A stretch of DNA of 64,000 nucleotides, taken from positions 1 to 64,000 of the forward strand of contig JAWQFQ010000021.1 of the NCBI GenBank assembly GCA_035967975.1, in the 5' to 3' direction. This DNA comes from Scytonema sp035967975. GTDB lineage: Bacteria > Cyanobacteriota > Cyanobacteriia > Cyanobacteriales > Nostocaceae. The position numbers and the translations under genes are program-made. This document shows, one piece after another, positions 42,984 to 53,609 of this stretch. Positions within the stretch are counted from its first letter, which is position 1, and each line of letters opens with the position of its first letter. The notes beneath the pieces were generated by a model. The model was not told the origin of the DNA. It was given only the letters and a program-made list of their open reading frames with translations, and did not search any database.

Positions 42984-44264
42984 AATACGTGAGGACAACT
43001 CAAGATTTGTCTGTTGTTCATCAAATTCTGATTCAATATCCTCTAGCTTAAGATGAGTATGAGGAAGTATAATTGAACTAATTAAGGGTTTTCTGCCACT
43101 TAGAATCCATTCACACAGGTGAGCTAATTGATAGGAGATCACCGGAGGCACAGCGTCGCCTATTTGCCTATACATATTTGCTAGCCCGGATGCCACAAAT
43201 TTGTAGTTCCTTGGAAAACCCTGAAGGATAGACATCTCCCGAACGGTACACAGACGGTCTTGTTCGGGATGGCTGTAACGCCCATTACCGATATGAGCAC
43301 ATTCTCTCTTAATAGTCACGGCAGGCTTATCCCAGCTTAACCGACCGTACACATCCGGATGCGACCCTAATTTTCCCTGAGAAATGTAGCGCAACATCGC
43401 GGGAGTCAGAAGATCGTGCGCCTCTGGGCAATGTCTTAAATCAGCCCAAGAACCACCGTCCTTTGGGATCATCTGAAGCCGTTTCAAACTTTTTAGCTCT
43501 GAAAATCCGGGTGCAATATGCAGGGGCTCGTTCGGGTTTGGCTGCCCCCCAGCTATTGGCGGTAGTGATGAAATGGCTCTGCGAACATGAGTTGCTTCCA
43601 ACCTAACACGAAACCCGCTCCACAAATCTTCAAGGGTTTTGAGGGGGAAATTTTCTCGCACTGCAATAACGAATGCCCGTTCTCTACGTTGCGGGAGACC
43701 GAACCGATTCAGCATATAATTTTTCCCATAAACCTGATAGCCAAGGTGCATAAGTTCTTCCTGCAGCCTTTGGTAGTGATGAGTGAAGTTACCGACAACC
43801 AACTCTCTTGCATTCTCCATTAGGAAAATTGCTGGTTTAAATTCCTTCACAAATAAAGCACTGCGCGTTATCAATGAGTTTCGCTTGTCATCTAATAGGT
43901 GATTTTCAGGCAGTGTTCTGGAGAACCCCGTGCAGGGCGCACATGAAATTAGGACATCAGGGGCATCAGTACCAAGAGTTTTTGCCAGATATCTGCGTAG
44001 CTCCTTCGGGTCCAGAGTTGATATATCCTCGTCCATCGGCTTTAAACCCATATTTGCTTGATAGGCGAGATTACATTGCAAAGATCCCCTCCTGCTGCTC
44101 GGCTTACTTATCTGGGCATCAACAGCCCCTAGTATCCTGAATTTCGGATGAGCATGGAAGCCATAGCTCATTCCTCCTACGCCTGAAAAAAGGTCAATTA
44201 CAGTCCAGTGCTTGTTCAACGGTATCCTTTGTGCTACTAAAGTTTTTTCTGACCAAAGTATCAA
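42969..44264 (-). CDS. DNA (cytosine-5) methyltransferase
   Basis: The 431-aa protein has m5C motifs in order: I DLFSGVGGMSYG (about 24), IV CAPCTGFS with catalytic Cys111, VI MENARE, VIII QRRERAF, and X QIGDAVPP. Between VIII and IX there is a target-recognition region with GRYSHPEQDRLCTVREM after it. No ATG is available: the first start is TTG at 44264 right after a stop. No restriction nuclease or Vsr gene is adjacent, so it is an orphan methylase or the remainder of a restriction system. Confidence 0.88.
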   Translation of the reverse strand: MILWSEKTLVAQRIPLNKHWTVIDLFSGVGGMSYGFHAHPKFRILGAVDAQISKPSSRRGSLQCNLAYQANMGLKPMDEDISTLDPKELRRYLAKTLGTDAPDVLISCAPCTGFSRTLPENHLLDDKRNSLITRSALFVKEFKPAIFLMENARELVVGNFTHHYQRLQEELMHLGYQVYGKNYMLNRFGLPQRRERAFVIAVRENFPLKTLEDLWSGFRVRLEATHVRRAISSLPPIAGGQPNPNEPLHIAPGFSELKSLKRLQMIPKDGGSWADLRHCPEAHDLLTPAMLRYISQGKLGSHPDVYGRLSWDKPAVTIKRECAHIGNGRYSHPEQDRLCTVREMSILQGFPRNYKFVASGLANMYRQIGDAVPPVISYQLAHLCEWILSGRKPLISSIILPHTHLKLEDIESEFDEQQTNLELSSRISIPV

Positions 44265-44509
44265 CTTTCAGTTAATACTTGTCAACAGGTAGTTAAAATG
44301 TGATGGTCTAAAAATTCATCGGAATGCTTTGGCGTTTTCTTCACTATATCTTTAAATGGCTTGCGATCGCTAGTATTTATACGGTGTGTCACATAAGGTA
44401 TCGTAATGATGCTGAGGTCATTTTTAAATTTTGGCATAACCTGGTTTGTCCTCAGAAATATAAGAGATTGAGCAAACAATCTTCTGTCGCCATATAAGAG
44501 GAAGAACCA
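44265..44509. promoter_or_regulatory. Gap between the methylase and TPR-CHAT genes
   Basis: This divergent region should hold promoters for both. A minus-strand ORF from an ATG at 44437 (MPKFKNDLSIITIPYVT) runs 51 codons, but nothing supports it as a gene. AGAGGAAG precedes the ATG at 44510. Confidence 0.4.
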
Positions 44510-47500
44510 ATGTCTAAGAGTTTGAAGAGTTTCGCCCTAGTTAGTTTAGTGTTGTCACTGACTTGTGGTGTTGGGTTCGCAGCAAGCGATATAGTAGTCA
44601 AGCATACTTTGGCACAAACTACGACAGCTTCAGATAGCAAAGCAGAAGGCGATAAGTTGTTTCAGGAAGGTGTACAGCAGTTTCGTCGTGGGGAATATCC
44701 GAAAGCGTTGCAGACTTACCAACGGGTGTTGGAGATCCGGCGAAAATTGGGCGATAAGGTAGGGGAAGCAGCGATTTTAAATAAATTGGGTGAAGTTTAC
44801 TACTGGATGCGCCAACATGAGAAGGCTTTAGAAGTATTACAACCAGCTTTAGCCATTCGTCAGCAACTCAAAGATAAGGTAGGTGAAGGAGAAACCCTGG
44901 ATAATATTGGCTTAACTTACTACGGTCAACAGGAAGATCAAAAAGCCTTAGAAGTTTTGCAGCAAGCTTTGATAATTCGTCGGGAAGTAAAGGATCAAGT
45001 CGGGGAAGGTAAAACTCTAAGTAATCTTGGTGCATTATACGTTTATCTGCCGACTCACTCTGCAAAAGCGCTGGATACATTACAACAAGCACTGACAATA
45101 CACCAAAAAGTCGGAGATCAGTTTCAAGCAGGAATTACCTTGCGAAGAATAGGAGGAATTCATAGCCAAAAGAAAGACTATACCAGTGCTTTAGAGTGGT
45201 CTGAAAAGGCTTTAGTTGTCAACCGCCAAGTGCAAAACCGCGCAGGTGAAGGCGAAAGTTTAGAACTGATAGGGACAGTATATTCTAATCAAAAAAACTA
45301 TGAACGAGCTTTAGAATTTTATCAGCAAGCGCTACCTTTGATTCAAGCGGCAGGAATTCGCGCAATAGAAGCTACAATCCTCATATCTATAGGTGATTCT
45401 TACTCTAGCTTTAGTCAACCCCAATATGATAAGGCAATAAAATTTTATCAACAAGCACTATTTATAGCGCAAGAATCAAAAAATAAACCACAAGAAGCTA
45501 GCCTACTTGTAAAAGTAGCAAATGCTTATTTTCAGCTTAATCAATATGAAAAGGCAATCGATAATTATCAACAAGCATTACCAATTACACGAGAAATCCC
45601 CAATAATAAATCACAAACAGCCGCACTTCTATATTTATTAGCAGAATCTTACTTCCAGATTAAACAATACAAACAGTCGCTAGAATTTTATCAACAAGCA
45701 TTACCAATTGCCAAAGAAGTTACTAATAACAAACAACAAGAAGCGGAGATTATTGATAGAATTGGCGATATTTACCAAAATTTACAGCAATATGACAATG
45801 CTATAGCAGCTTACCAACAAGCTTTAGTAGTTGCTAAAGAAGCAAAAAATCAGGCGCTCACCGCCAATATTCTTATTGGGATTGGAGGAGCTTATAGCTT
45901 CCAAGATAATAAGGAAAAATACATAGAATACGTTCAGAAAGCATTAAAGATACAAAGAGAAATCAAAGATAAACCCGCCATCTTAAAAAGTCTATTATTA
46001 GTATCTTCACACTATCGTTCAAAAGCTATTAATTTCTATACCAGAGGCTTAATTGCTCAAGCAAAAGCAGAATTACCACGTCATATTGAGTTTGCAGAGG
46101 AAGCCTTAAACCTTGCTAAAGAACTCGTTCAAGAAGCATCAGAAGCCACAGCTTTATATGAATTAGGTTACAGCTACTTTATTTTAGGAGACAATCATAA
46201 AGCGCTTGAATTCTCACAGCAAGCTGTCAAAATTGCGCGAAATATTAAAGACACTGAAATAGAAAATAGTGCCCTTAATCAACTTGCTCTAATTTATAAT
46301 TCTCAGGGGAACACCCTCAAAAAAATTGAAGTTACAGAACGACAAGTTGCAATTAAAAGAGAACAAAATGACTCATTAGGTTTAGCTTATGCCCTAGTTA
46401 CTCTTGCTTCTGATTATGCAATTGCAGGTAAACATCAACAAGCCCTTGAAATCAATCAGCAAGCTTTAGCAGTAACACAGAAAATTGAAACTAGTCAACT
46501 ACCTCCAAATCAACAAGAGAATGCCCAGGAAGTAAAACTCTTTGCCTTAGATGGATTGAGAAGTAGTTACGAAAATATGGGGCAACTTGATAAAGCATTA
46601 GAGTTTGCTAATGAACATCTAAAAACAGCCCAAAGCTTTGGTAAAGCAAAGTTTGAAGCAGCAGCACTACTTAACTTAGCTTCTTTATATACCCATTCTT
46701 TTAGAGATAACCTCAAAAGCATTGATACTGCACAAAAAGCCTTAAAAATTGCACGACAAATTCAAGAGCCAGAAATAGAAGCACAGGCACTACAACAATT
46801 AGGTGCTAATTATAATGAGCTTGGCGATTTTAGTAATGCCCTAGAAGCCGCAGAGCAATTATTAAATATTGCCAAGCGTTTAGAAAACCCTCGCTTAGAG
46901 CGTGATGCTTTAGTAATTTTTAGAAATGTTTATCGTGATCAGGGAGAATTTCAAAAAGCCCTATTGACGGCACAGCAAGTTGTAACCATCACACAGCAAA
47001 AAAACCTTGGCTCTGAATTAACTGCTTTGGCTGCATTAAGTGAAAGTTACTTATCAGTGGGAGATACGACTAAAGCTATAGATGCAGTTCAAGAAATGTT
47101 AACTATAGCTAAACAGCAAAACAATCCCAATTATGAAATACTTGCTTTGATGTTTATGGGACGTGTCCACAAACTGCGGGGAGAATATCAACAAGGTGTT
47201 ACTGCTCTAGAAAAAGCTTTGGAAATAACACCTAACAATAAGTTTTTTGCAGGAGAAATAGCAGCAGTTGGAGAACTTGCTACTCTCTATGAAGCATTAG
47301 GAGAATATCAAAAACTTATTGTATTAGCAGAACCGCGTTTACCACAAGTAAAGCAGCTGAAAAACCGTCCTGTTGAAGCGGGTATACTGATTGTTTTAGG
47401 CTACTCTTACAGCAGTATTGGTGAATATCAAAAAGGTACAGGGCTTGTTGAACAAGGTTTAGCAATTGCACGGGAACTTAAAAATCCTGCTCTTGAATCA

Positions 47501-49867
47501 ATGGGACTAGCGAAATTAGGCAGTCTTTATAACTCTCGCAATGAGTATCAAAAAGCCTTGGAATTAACACAACAAAGTTTAAAAATTGCTCAAGAAATTA
47601 AAGGTACACCTTTAATGCTAGAGCCTCAAGCAACTCTAGGAGATATTTATCATAATTTAGGAGATTATACGAGAAGCCAGGAGTATTATCAACAAGTCTT
47701 GGGAATAGCTCAACAACTCAAAAATAGACGAATTGAAGGTACTGCCTTATTAATTCTCAGTCAACTTAATTTTCAGCAGAATGAATCACAAAAATCTGTA
47801 GATTTAGCCCAAAACGCATTAAAAATATTTCAGGAAATTAAAGAGCCTCGGTTAGAAGCACTTGCTAATTCAATAGTGAGTATTGGGTATGCTGATTTAG
47901 GAAATGAGCAAAAAGCTATAGAGTCATCAAAAATATATTTAGCGTTTGCTAGACAAGTAAAAAATACAGCTTGGGAAAAAAGTGCATTAGCTTTAATCGG
48001 GCATATACATCGCAAGTTTGGCAGAACAGAACAAGCAATAGTTGCTTATCAACAAGCTTTAGTAATTAAAACAGATAATCAAGTCAAAGGTGCAGATGCA
48101 GGTATTTATGCTGGTTTAGCACAAGTTTATCAGAATTTAAATCAACCTAATGTTGCCATCACCTACTATAAGGAATCTGTGAATAGGCTTGAAGAAATTC
48201 GTAGCGGTATCGAAGGTTTACCTAAAGAATTACAAAACTCATTCTTAAATTCAACTATTGATTTCGACAAGATGAAAGTGTCTGATATCTACGCTCAACT
48301 TGCAGGTTTGTTAAACTCTCAAGGAAGAGAAAAAGAAGCATTCCAAATTCGGCTACTCATCGAAGAACAAGAAATTCGAGAAGCAAGAGGTTCTAGAGGT
48401 AGCACAGAAGGAAAATTAAATATACATCTCACTCCCACAGAAGCAAAAATTCCTGAAAAAGGTAAAATCACACTTGCTTTAGCAACTCAGTTAAGTGAAT
48501 GCGAAAAAGCTAATTGTAGCCAACTAACTGAACTTAAAAATAAGTTGAGTGATTCCATCCAACAATCTTTTAAAGAGTTGGAGAAAATTGATAAACAAAT
48601 TCAAGATAATCGTGCGAAAGATGAACAATTTTTTAATCCAAAAGGATTCAATAAAGCTCAAGCAATTGTTGAAGCTCAAGTAAAGGAAACACGAGCAAAC
48701 ACCGTGATGATTTATCCTCTGGTATTAGAAAATGAATTATGGCTACAAGTTTATGGACAAAAAGGTCTAGTCAAAACAGAGAAAGTCCCAGTATCGAGGA
48801 AAGAATTAAGAAATACAGTCAAAAAATTTCGTGAGTTAATGGGAAAATGTGAACCACAAGGATACTACTGTAGTGTAAAAGATACTGCAGAAATACAACC
48901 AATCAGCCAGCAACTCTACAGATGGCTAATTAAACCTTTAGAGAAGGAATTAACTGATAATCAGGTCAAAAATCTAATTTTTGCACTCCACAGGGAAATT
49001 CGTTATATTCCCATGAGCGCACTTCATGATGGTAAACAATATCTAATCGAGAAATACACAATTCATAATGTCACTACAAATAGCTTTAACGAGCAAGAAA
49101 AGCTAACTACTAATATTCAAAATACTCCTCTTTTGGGAATGGGCTTATCAAAATTTGCCCCCGATCCAAATCCTAATTCTAATAAGATTTTCCCGGCTCT
49201 ATCAAATGTGATTAAGGAATTAGAAGCGATTGTGCGTGAAAATGCTAGCGAAAAGCAAGGAATTTATCCAGGAAAAAGATATTTAAATGAAATATTCAAT
49301 TTTGAAACATTGCGAGATAATTTGAACAAATACAAAATTCTTCACCTTGCTACTCATGGAGTATTTGACTCAACAAGTCCAGAACAATCCTATATCTTGA
49401 TGGGAGATGGTAAGCCACTTACACCGACTATGATTTCCAGTTTGACAGGATTAAACGATATTCATTTAGTTGTTCTGTCAGCTTGTCAAACAGCGCTTGC
49501 TACTTCTCAAAATCAAAATGAGCCTCAAGATGGTGTAGAAATTAACACACTCGCTTACGAGTTTATGAATCGAGGTGCTAAATCAGTAATGGCTTCGCTA
49601 TGGAAAGTTGACGATCCCAGTACAGCGAAAATTATGCAACTATTTTACAAAAATCTCGCTACTGGGAAAATGACAAAATCTCAAGCATTAAGACAAGCGC
49701 AATTAAGTATGCTCAAAGGTGATAATTATATCGTAGAAGATGGTGATAAGCGTGGTGCTTACGTAGATAGAGAACAAGAAACATTACCCAGAAACGTGCA
49801 GCGCAAAAATAGTTACTCTCACCCCTACTACTGGGCACCATTTATTTTAATTGGCAACGGTTTATAA
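44510..49867 (+). CDS. Giant exported TPR-CHAT protein
   Basis: The 1785-aa protein has a signal peptide (MSKSLKSFALVSLVLSLTCG, cleavage near residue 25-36), about thirty TPR units (residues 50-1290), a helical linker and a C-terminal CHAT domain (about 1440-1785). The catalytic pair is His1616 (HLATHGVF) and Cys1659 (LSACQTAL), followed by SVMASLWKVDDPSTA and the end YYWAPFILIGNG. It is predicted to be a protease activated by what the TPR domain binds, in the periplasm. It is followed after 72 bases by the CHAT-CHASE2 gene. Its TPR DNA is diverged, unlike that of the two later TPR-CHAT genes. Confidence 0.88.
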   Translation: MSKSLKSFALVSLVLSLTCGVGFAASDIVVKHTLAQTTTASDSKAEGDKLFQEGVQQFRRGEYPKALQTYQRVLEIRRKLGDKVGEAAILNKLGEVYYWMRQHEKALEVLQPALAIRQQLKDKVGEGETLDNIGLTYYGQQEDQKALEVLQQALIIRREVKDQVGEGKTLSNLGALYVYLPTHSAKALDTLQQALTIHQKVGDQFQAGITLRRIGGIHSQKKDYTSALEWSEKALVVNRQVQNRAGEGESLELIGTVYSNQKNYERALEFYQQALPLIQAAGIRAIEATILISIGDSYSSFSQPQYDKAIKFYQQALFIAQESKNKPQEASLLVKVANAYFQLNQYEKAIDNYQQALPITREIPNNKSQTAALLYLLAESYFQIKQYKQSLEFYQQALPIAKEVTNNKQQEAEIIDRIGDIYQNLQQYDNAIAAYQQALVVAKEAKNQALTANILIGIGGAYSFQDNKEKYIEYVQKALKIQREIKDKPAILKSLLLVSSHYRSKAINFYTRGLIAQAKAELPRHIEFAEEALNLAKELVQEASEATALYELGYSYFILGDNHKALEFSQQAVKIARNIKDTEIENSALNQLALIYNSQGNTLKKIEVTERQVAIKREQNDSLGLAYALVTLASDYAIAGKHQQALEINQQALAVTQKIETSQLPPNQQENAQEVKLFALDGLRSSYENMGQLDKALEFANEHLKTAQSFGKAKFEAAALLNLASLYTHSFRDNLKSIDTAQKALKIARQIQEPEIEAQALQQLGANYNELGDFSNALEAAEQLLNIAKRLENPRLERDALVIFRNVYRDQGEFQKALLTAQQVVTITQQKNLGSELTALAALSESYLSVGDTTKAIDAVQEMLTIAKQQNNPNYEILALMFMGRVHKLRGEYQQGVTALEKALEITPNNKFFAGEIAAVGELATLYEALGEYQKLIVLAEPRLPQVKQLKNRPVEAGILIVLGYSYSSIGEYQKGTGLVEQGLAIARELKNPALESMGLAKLGSLYNSRNEYQKALELTQQSLKIAQEIKGTPLMLEPQATLGDIYHNLGDYTRSQEYYQQVLGIAQQLKNRRIEGTALLILSQLNFQQNESQKSVDLAQNALKIFQEIKEPRLEALANSIVSIGYADLGNEQKAIESSKIYLAFARQVKNTAWEKSALALIGHIHRKFGRTEQAIVAYQQALVIKTDNQVKGADAGIYAGLAQVYQNLNQPNVAITYYKESVNRLEEIRSGIEGLPKELQNSFLNSTIDFDKMKVSDIYAQLAGLLNSQGREKEAFQIRLLIEEQEIREARGSRGSTEGKLNIHLTPTEAKIPEKGKITLALATQLSECEKANCSQLTELKNKLSDSIQQSFKELEKIDKQIQDNRAKDEQFFNPKGFNKAQAIVEAQVKETRANTVMIYPLVLENELWLQVYGQKGLVKTEKVPVSRKELRNTVKKFRELMGKCEPQGYYCSVKDTAEIQPISQQLYRWLIKPLEKELTDNQVKNLIFALHREIRYIPMSALHDGKQYLIEKYTIHNVTTNSFNEQEKLTTNIQNTPLLGMGLSKFAPDPNPNSNKIFPALSNVIKELEAIVRENASEKQGIYPGKRYLNEIFNFETLRDNLNKYKILHLATHGVFDSTSPEQSYILMGDGKPLTPTMISSLTGLNDIHLVVLSACQTALATSQNQNEPQDGVEINTLAYEFMNRGAKSVMASLWKVDDPSTAKIMQLFYKNLATGKMTKSQALRQAQLSMLKGDNYIVEDGDKRGAYVDREQETLPRNVQRKNSYSHPYYWAPFILIGNGL

Positions 49868-49939
49868 ATAACATCAGAGATGCAATTAATAGCATCTCTC
49901 CTCACTAATAAATAATGCACTAAGAATCAGCAAGCACAA

Positions 49940-52474
49940 ATGAGCAACTTTTATCTCAAAGTTCAACACATCGAAAAACTTTGTTTATTTCAACTTACTT
50001 GGGGAAAAGGACAGCAGCTAAATGTGACAATTCCCTATCCTCAAAATCTCACCATACTCTATCAAGATTGGCAACGTTCCTATCTGAATTATTACAAAAA
50101 TTACAAAACACAATCAGTACGTGGTCGGATAGTAGATAGTGGTGTCCTTGCTACTCCTCCAACTGATTGGCACGCAAAATTAGTTCAAGCGGAAGCTAAA
50201 TTTTTGTTGGAATTCCATAAATGGTTGCGTTGTGGAGAATTATATGAAATTCGTATGGCTTTGGCTGATGTAGTAGGGAAGAAAGACAAAATAGAAACCC
50301 TTTCTCAATCATCCCAGATTATCAATCTTTTTCTTACTTGTAGCACCATAGATTTAGAACGCTTTCCTTGGGAATCGTGGGAAATTGGTACAGAATTTGC
50401 ACTTTCTTCTGACAAAATTCGCATTGTTCGTACCCCTGTAAATATTCATCAAGGATTTGAACAAAAAAATCATGGGCTTACTCGTAAAGTTAGAATATTA
50501 GCAATTTTAGGTGATGAAACTGGTTTGGATTTCAAAGCTGAGAAGGAAGCAATTCGTAAATTAAAAAATATAATTGATGTAAAATTTTTAGGTTGGCAGC
50601 CAGAAACAAGTATTCCAGATTTAAAAAATGAAATTAAAGATGCTATTAGCTTAGAATCAGGTTGGGATATCTTATTTTTTGCTGGACACAGTAATGAAAA
50701 TAATATCACTGGGGGAGAAATTAGTATTGCGAAAAATGTCACTTTATCCATTAGTGAAATTGCACCATTGTTAACTATTGCCGTAGAACGTGGTTTACAA
50801 TTTGCAATTTTTAACTCCTGTAATGGCTTGAATATTGCTAACTCCCTAATTGACTTAGGTTTGAGTCAAGTTGCTGTGATGCGCGAACCCGTTCATAATA
50901 CGGTAGCAGAGGAATTTTTACTACGTTTTTTACAAGCTTTAGCGGAATTTAAAGATGCTCACGAAGCTTTATTATTAGCATCTCAATATCTAAAAACAGA
51001 GAAAAACCTCACATATCCCAGTGCTTATTTAATCCCTTCTTTATTTCGTCATCCAGAAGCACCTTTATTTCGGATTGAACCATTTGGTATTAAACAAAGA
51101 CTCAAAAAAATCATTCCCACTCGAAAAGAAGCGATCGCACTTGCAGCTTTATTCTTAGTTAGCTTACAAATTCCCATCCAAAATTACTTATTAGGACGGA
51201 GATTGTGGGTACAAGCTGTCTATCGTCAATTAACAGGAAAATTTTATAAGCAGGATTCTCCAAAAGTTTTATTAGTATCAATTAATGACGAATCAATTAA
51301 AAAGTCTAAAGGTAAAATTAGTAACCCTAGACCGATGAACCGCGAATATATTGCGAGTTTAGTCAATCAACTAACAGATAAAGGAGCGAAAATAATCGGT
51401 ATTGACTTTATATTAGATCGATACCAACCAGACAATGATAAAATTTTAGCTAAAGCGGTAAAAAAAGGGGTTAGTACATCTCCCAATCCAACTTGGTTTA
51501 TATTCGCGGGAACTGAATCCGATGCTGGAGTTTGGCAAACTGTTATTCCAGAAATTGCTAGTTCTAATTGGAGTTTAGATGGGGAAATAGAAATATTATT
51601 TTGTGATAAAATACAGCGTATACCTTGTTATATGACACTGTTGCCATCATCGAATAATAATTCAAAACCGTTTACTTTTGCAGGTTTATTAGCTTTATCA
51701 CATCAATTACAATATCCTATTGATGATTTCAGGAAAGATAGTAAAAATAATCCCAAAATTCCCCAACCCAAAATAGATAGTCAAAGCAACTTTTGGCAGC
51801 AGTTAAATAGCTATCTCAACCAGAATCAACAGAATACGCTAGATAATACGATTTTGCGATCGCCCCGTTCTCGATTACAACCGATCGCAGATTACAGTAC
51901 TATCATCGCCCAAATGTGGCTGCATCCGATTATTGATTTTTCTATCCCTCCCAATCAAGTATATGAATCTATCCCTGCTTGGCAATTGTTAGATGAAGAC
52001 AGTAAAAATCCACCTTTAGCAAACATACAAAAACAAGTAGTTATCATCGCAGCAGGAGGATACGATGAAGCGGGAATGTCAATAGATAAAGAAGATAATT
52101 TTGATGTACCTCCAGCACTAGATTTTTGGCGACTTCAACAGGGAAACAATAGCAGAATTATACCTGGTGGAGAAGTTCATGCATATATGGTGCATCATTT
52201 CCTCACACAGAGATTGGTCATACCTATTCCCGATGTCTGGATATTGGGGATTGCTATCTTGATGGGAAAATATCTCTACTATTTATTACGCAAAAATCCC
52301 CGGTATTGCTGGCAATGGTTGATGTTACTTTCTTTACTAACGGTCGTTTATGGAATTATTAGTTTGGAAATATACATATCATCCCTAGCGATTGTATTAC
52401 CTTGGTTTTTACCATCTGCGACCGTTTGGACATATTTCATAACAGGTTTTTTACGGAGAAAAATCCATGAATAA
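49940..52474 (+). CDS. CHAT-CHASE2 membrane protein
   Basis: The 844-aa protein has an N-terminal CHAT domain (about 120-375) with DLERFPWESWE, the histidine in FFAGHSN (His250) and the cysteine in IFNSCNGL (Cys294). One membrane segment (about 397-415) follows, then a CHASE2 sensor domain outside the membrane (about 420-760; VLLVSINDESIKKSKG, KIIGIDFILDR) and three closely spaced C-terminal segments. CHASE2 normally senses external signals for kinases and cyclases; here the output would be a cytosolic caspase-fold domain. It overlaps the next gene by 8 bases. Confidence 0.88.
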   Translation: MSNFYLKVQHIEKLCLFQLTWGKGQQLNVTIPYPQNLTILYQDWQRSYLNYYKNYKTQSVRGRIVDSGVLATPPTDWHAKLVQAEAKFLLEFHKWLRCGELYEIRMALADVVGKKDKIETLSQSSQIINLFLTCSTIDLERFPWESWEIGTEFALSSDKIRIVRTPVNIHQGFEQKNHGLTRKVRILAILGDETGLDFKAEKEAIRKLKNIIDVKFLGWQPETSIPDLKNEIKDAISLESGWDILFFAGHSNENNITGGEISIAKNVTLSISEIAPLLTIAVERGLQFAIFNSCNGLNIANSLIDLGLSQVAVMREPVHNTVAEEFLLRFLQALAEFKDAHEALLLASQYLKTEKNLTYPSAYLIPSLFRHPEAPLFRIEPFGIKQRLKKIIPTRKEAIALAALFLVSLQIPIQNYLLGRRLWVQAVYRQLTGKFYKQDSPKVLLVSINDESIKKSKGKISNPRPMNREYIASLVNQLTDKGAKIIGIDFILDRYQPDNDKILAKAVKKGVSTSPNPTWFIFAGTESDAGVWQTVIPEIASSNWSLDGEIEILFCDKIQRIPCYMTLLPSSNNNSKPFTFAGLLALSHQLQYPIDDFRKDSKNNPKIPQPKIDSQSNFWQQLNSYLNQNQQNTLDNTILRSPRSRLQPIADYSTIIAQMWLHPIIDFSIPPNQVYESIPAWQLLDEDSKNPPLANIQKQVVIIAAGGYDEAGMSIDKEDNFDVPPALDFWRLQQGNNSRIIPGGEVHAYMVHHFLTQRLVIPIPDVWILGIAILMGKYLYYLLRKNPRYCWQWLMLLSLLTVVYGIISLEIYISSLAIVLPWFLPSATVWTYFITGFLRRKIHE

Positions 52475-53141
52475 TTACAACTTAATTTTATCTAGTTTGT
52501 TGATATCTGGAATGACAGCTACATTCATCTCTGTTTTTCCAAATCAAGTATCCCATGCAGAAAAGCGTCCAGTACAGCCGTCTTCTTCTTGGTTGAATAT
52601 TTTTAGGAGGGAACCCCCAGTGGGAAGAGGTAAAGGCGCACCACGTCCAACTGTAAACGGTGTTTGTATTGTTGCACCAGATCGTGATGAAACAATTTGG
52701 AGCGATCGCCCATTTATCATTTGGCAAGGAAATCTCAAAAAAATCGGACTTTCTCAGGGTATTCCTGATGCGAGTGCAACTGAAAATATCCAAATGGGAC
52801 AGCTTTATGCAACTTACACGGGGAAACCATTGCTACCTGCTCAACAATACAATTGGTCAGTAGCAGTTGAGAACTCTTGGACAGGAAATATCGCGTTTAA
52901 AATCATGGAACCGCAGCAAAGACAGCGCATTAGTAATGATTTACAGAAATTGGAGCAGCAAGAAAAAGCTAAGGGAGTAACTGCTGAGGGTATCGCGTTT
53001 GCAAAAGCGAAGTATTTTTTAAAACAAGAACCGCCATTATGGTCAGATGCATTGCAGCAAGCTTACTCAGTGGAAAAACCTTCACCAGAGTTAGCCAAGA
53101 TGCGGGAAGAGATTGTTAAGGATTTGTGTAATCCGAATTAA
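52467..53141 (+). CDS. DUF928-like exported protein
   Basis: The 224-aa protein has a signal peptide (about residues 1-30, ending SHA) and GRGKGAPRPTVNGVCIVAPD followed by IWSDRPFIIWQGNLKKIGL. This Gly/Arg-rich front with an Ig-like W-x-G core fits the cyanobacterial DUF928 family, which travels with CHASE2 and CHAT genes. It is translationally coupled to the CHAT-CHASE2 gene (8-base overlap), so the two products probably meet at the membrane. Confidence 0.7.
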   Translation: MNNYNLILSSLLISGMTATFISVFPNQVSHAEKRPVQPSSSWLNIFRREPPVGRGKGAPRPTVNGVCIVAPDRDETIWSDRPFIIWQGNLKKIGLSQGIPDASATENIQMGQLYATYTGKPLLPAQQYNWSVAVENSWTGNIAFKIMEPQQRQRISNDLQKLEQQEKAKGVTAEGIAFAKAKYFLKQEPPLWSDALQQAYSVEKPSPELAKMREEIVKDLCNPN

Positions 53142-53291
53142 CCACAGGCTAAAAATTTTTAATTGTTTGAGATGCCTAAAATTAAGCCCCAAATTGTTGT
53201 TATACAAGAGTTTGGGCATTTATATCACTTTCGATATCATAAATGCTGACAGAGAGATTATGATAAGAAAAAGAAGTTGCGATCGCTGTCT

Positions 53292-53609
53292 ATGAATCTT
53301 CAATCCGTTGTAAGTTTAAACAAGCTGCCTCTTCACATTCTAGTTGAACGGCTAGATTCAGGGCATTTTATTGCATCAGTGTCAGAGTTAACTGATTGTG
53401 TAGCTGAAGCTGAAACTCGTGAGGCTGCCATCGCATCTCTACAGGAAAAAATTAAAGCAAGGCTGGCAAATATTGAGATTTTGACCCTAGAAGTTGCAAA
53501 TAATCCCTGGGCAGATTTTATTGGTATGTTTGAGGGAGATGAGGAGTTTGCACAGCTAGCTGAGGAATTGCGGACAGAGCGCGAGTTAGATATAAATGGT
53601 GCAGCATGA
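53292..53609 (+). CDS. Antitoxin of a PIN-type module
   Basis: From the ATG at 53292 it encodes 105 aa. The front (LPLHILVERLDSGHFIASV, then DCVAEAETREAAIASLQEKI) resembles the HicB-like fold; the tail is acidic. The stop overlaps the ATG of the toxin (ATGA). Confidence 0.7.
   Translation: MNLQSVVSLNKLPLHILVERLDSGHFIASVSELTDCVAEAETREAAIASLQEKIKARLANIEILTLEVANNPWADFIGMFEGDEEFAQLAEELRTERELDINGAA

Noticed and set aside
44282..44437. Small minus-strand gene between the methylase and the giant TPR-CHAT gene
   Set aside because: 51 codons without recognisable family or ribosome binding site, in what should be promoter sequence.
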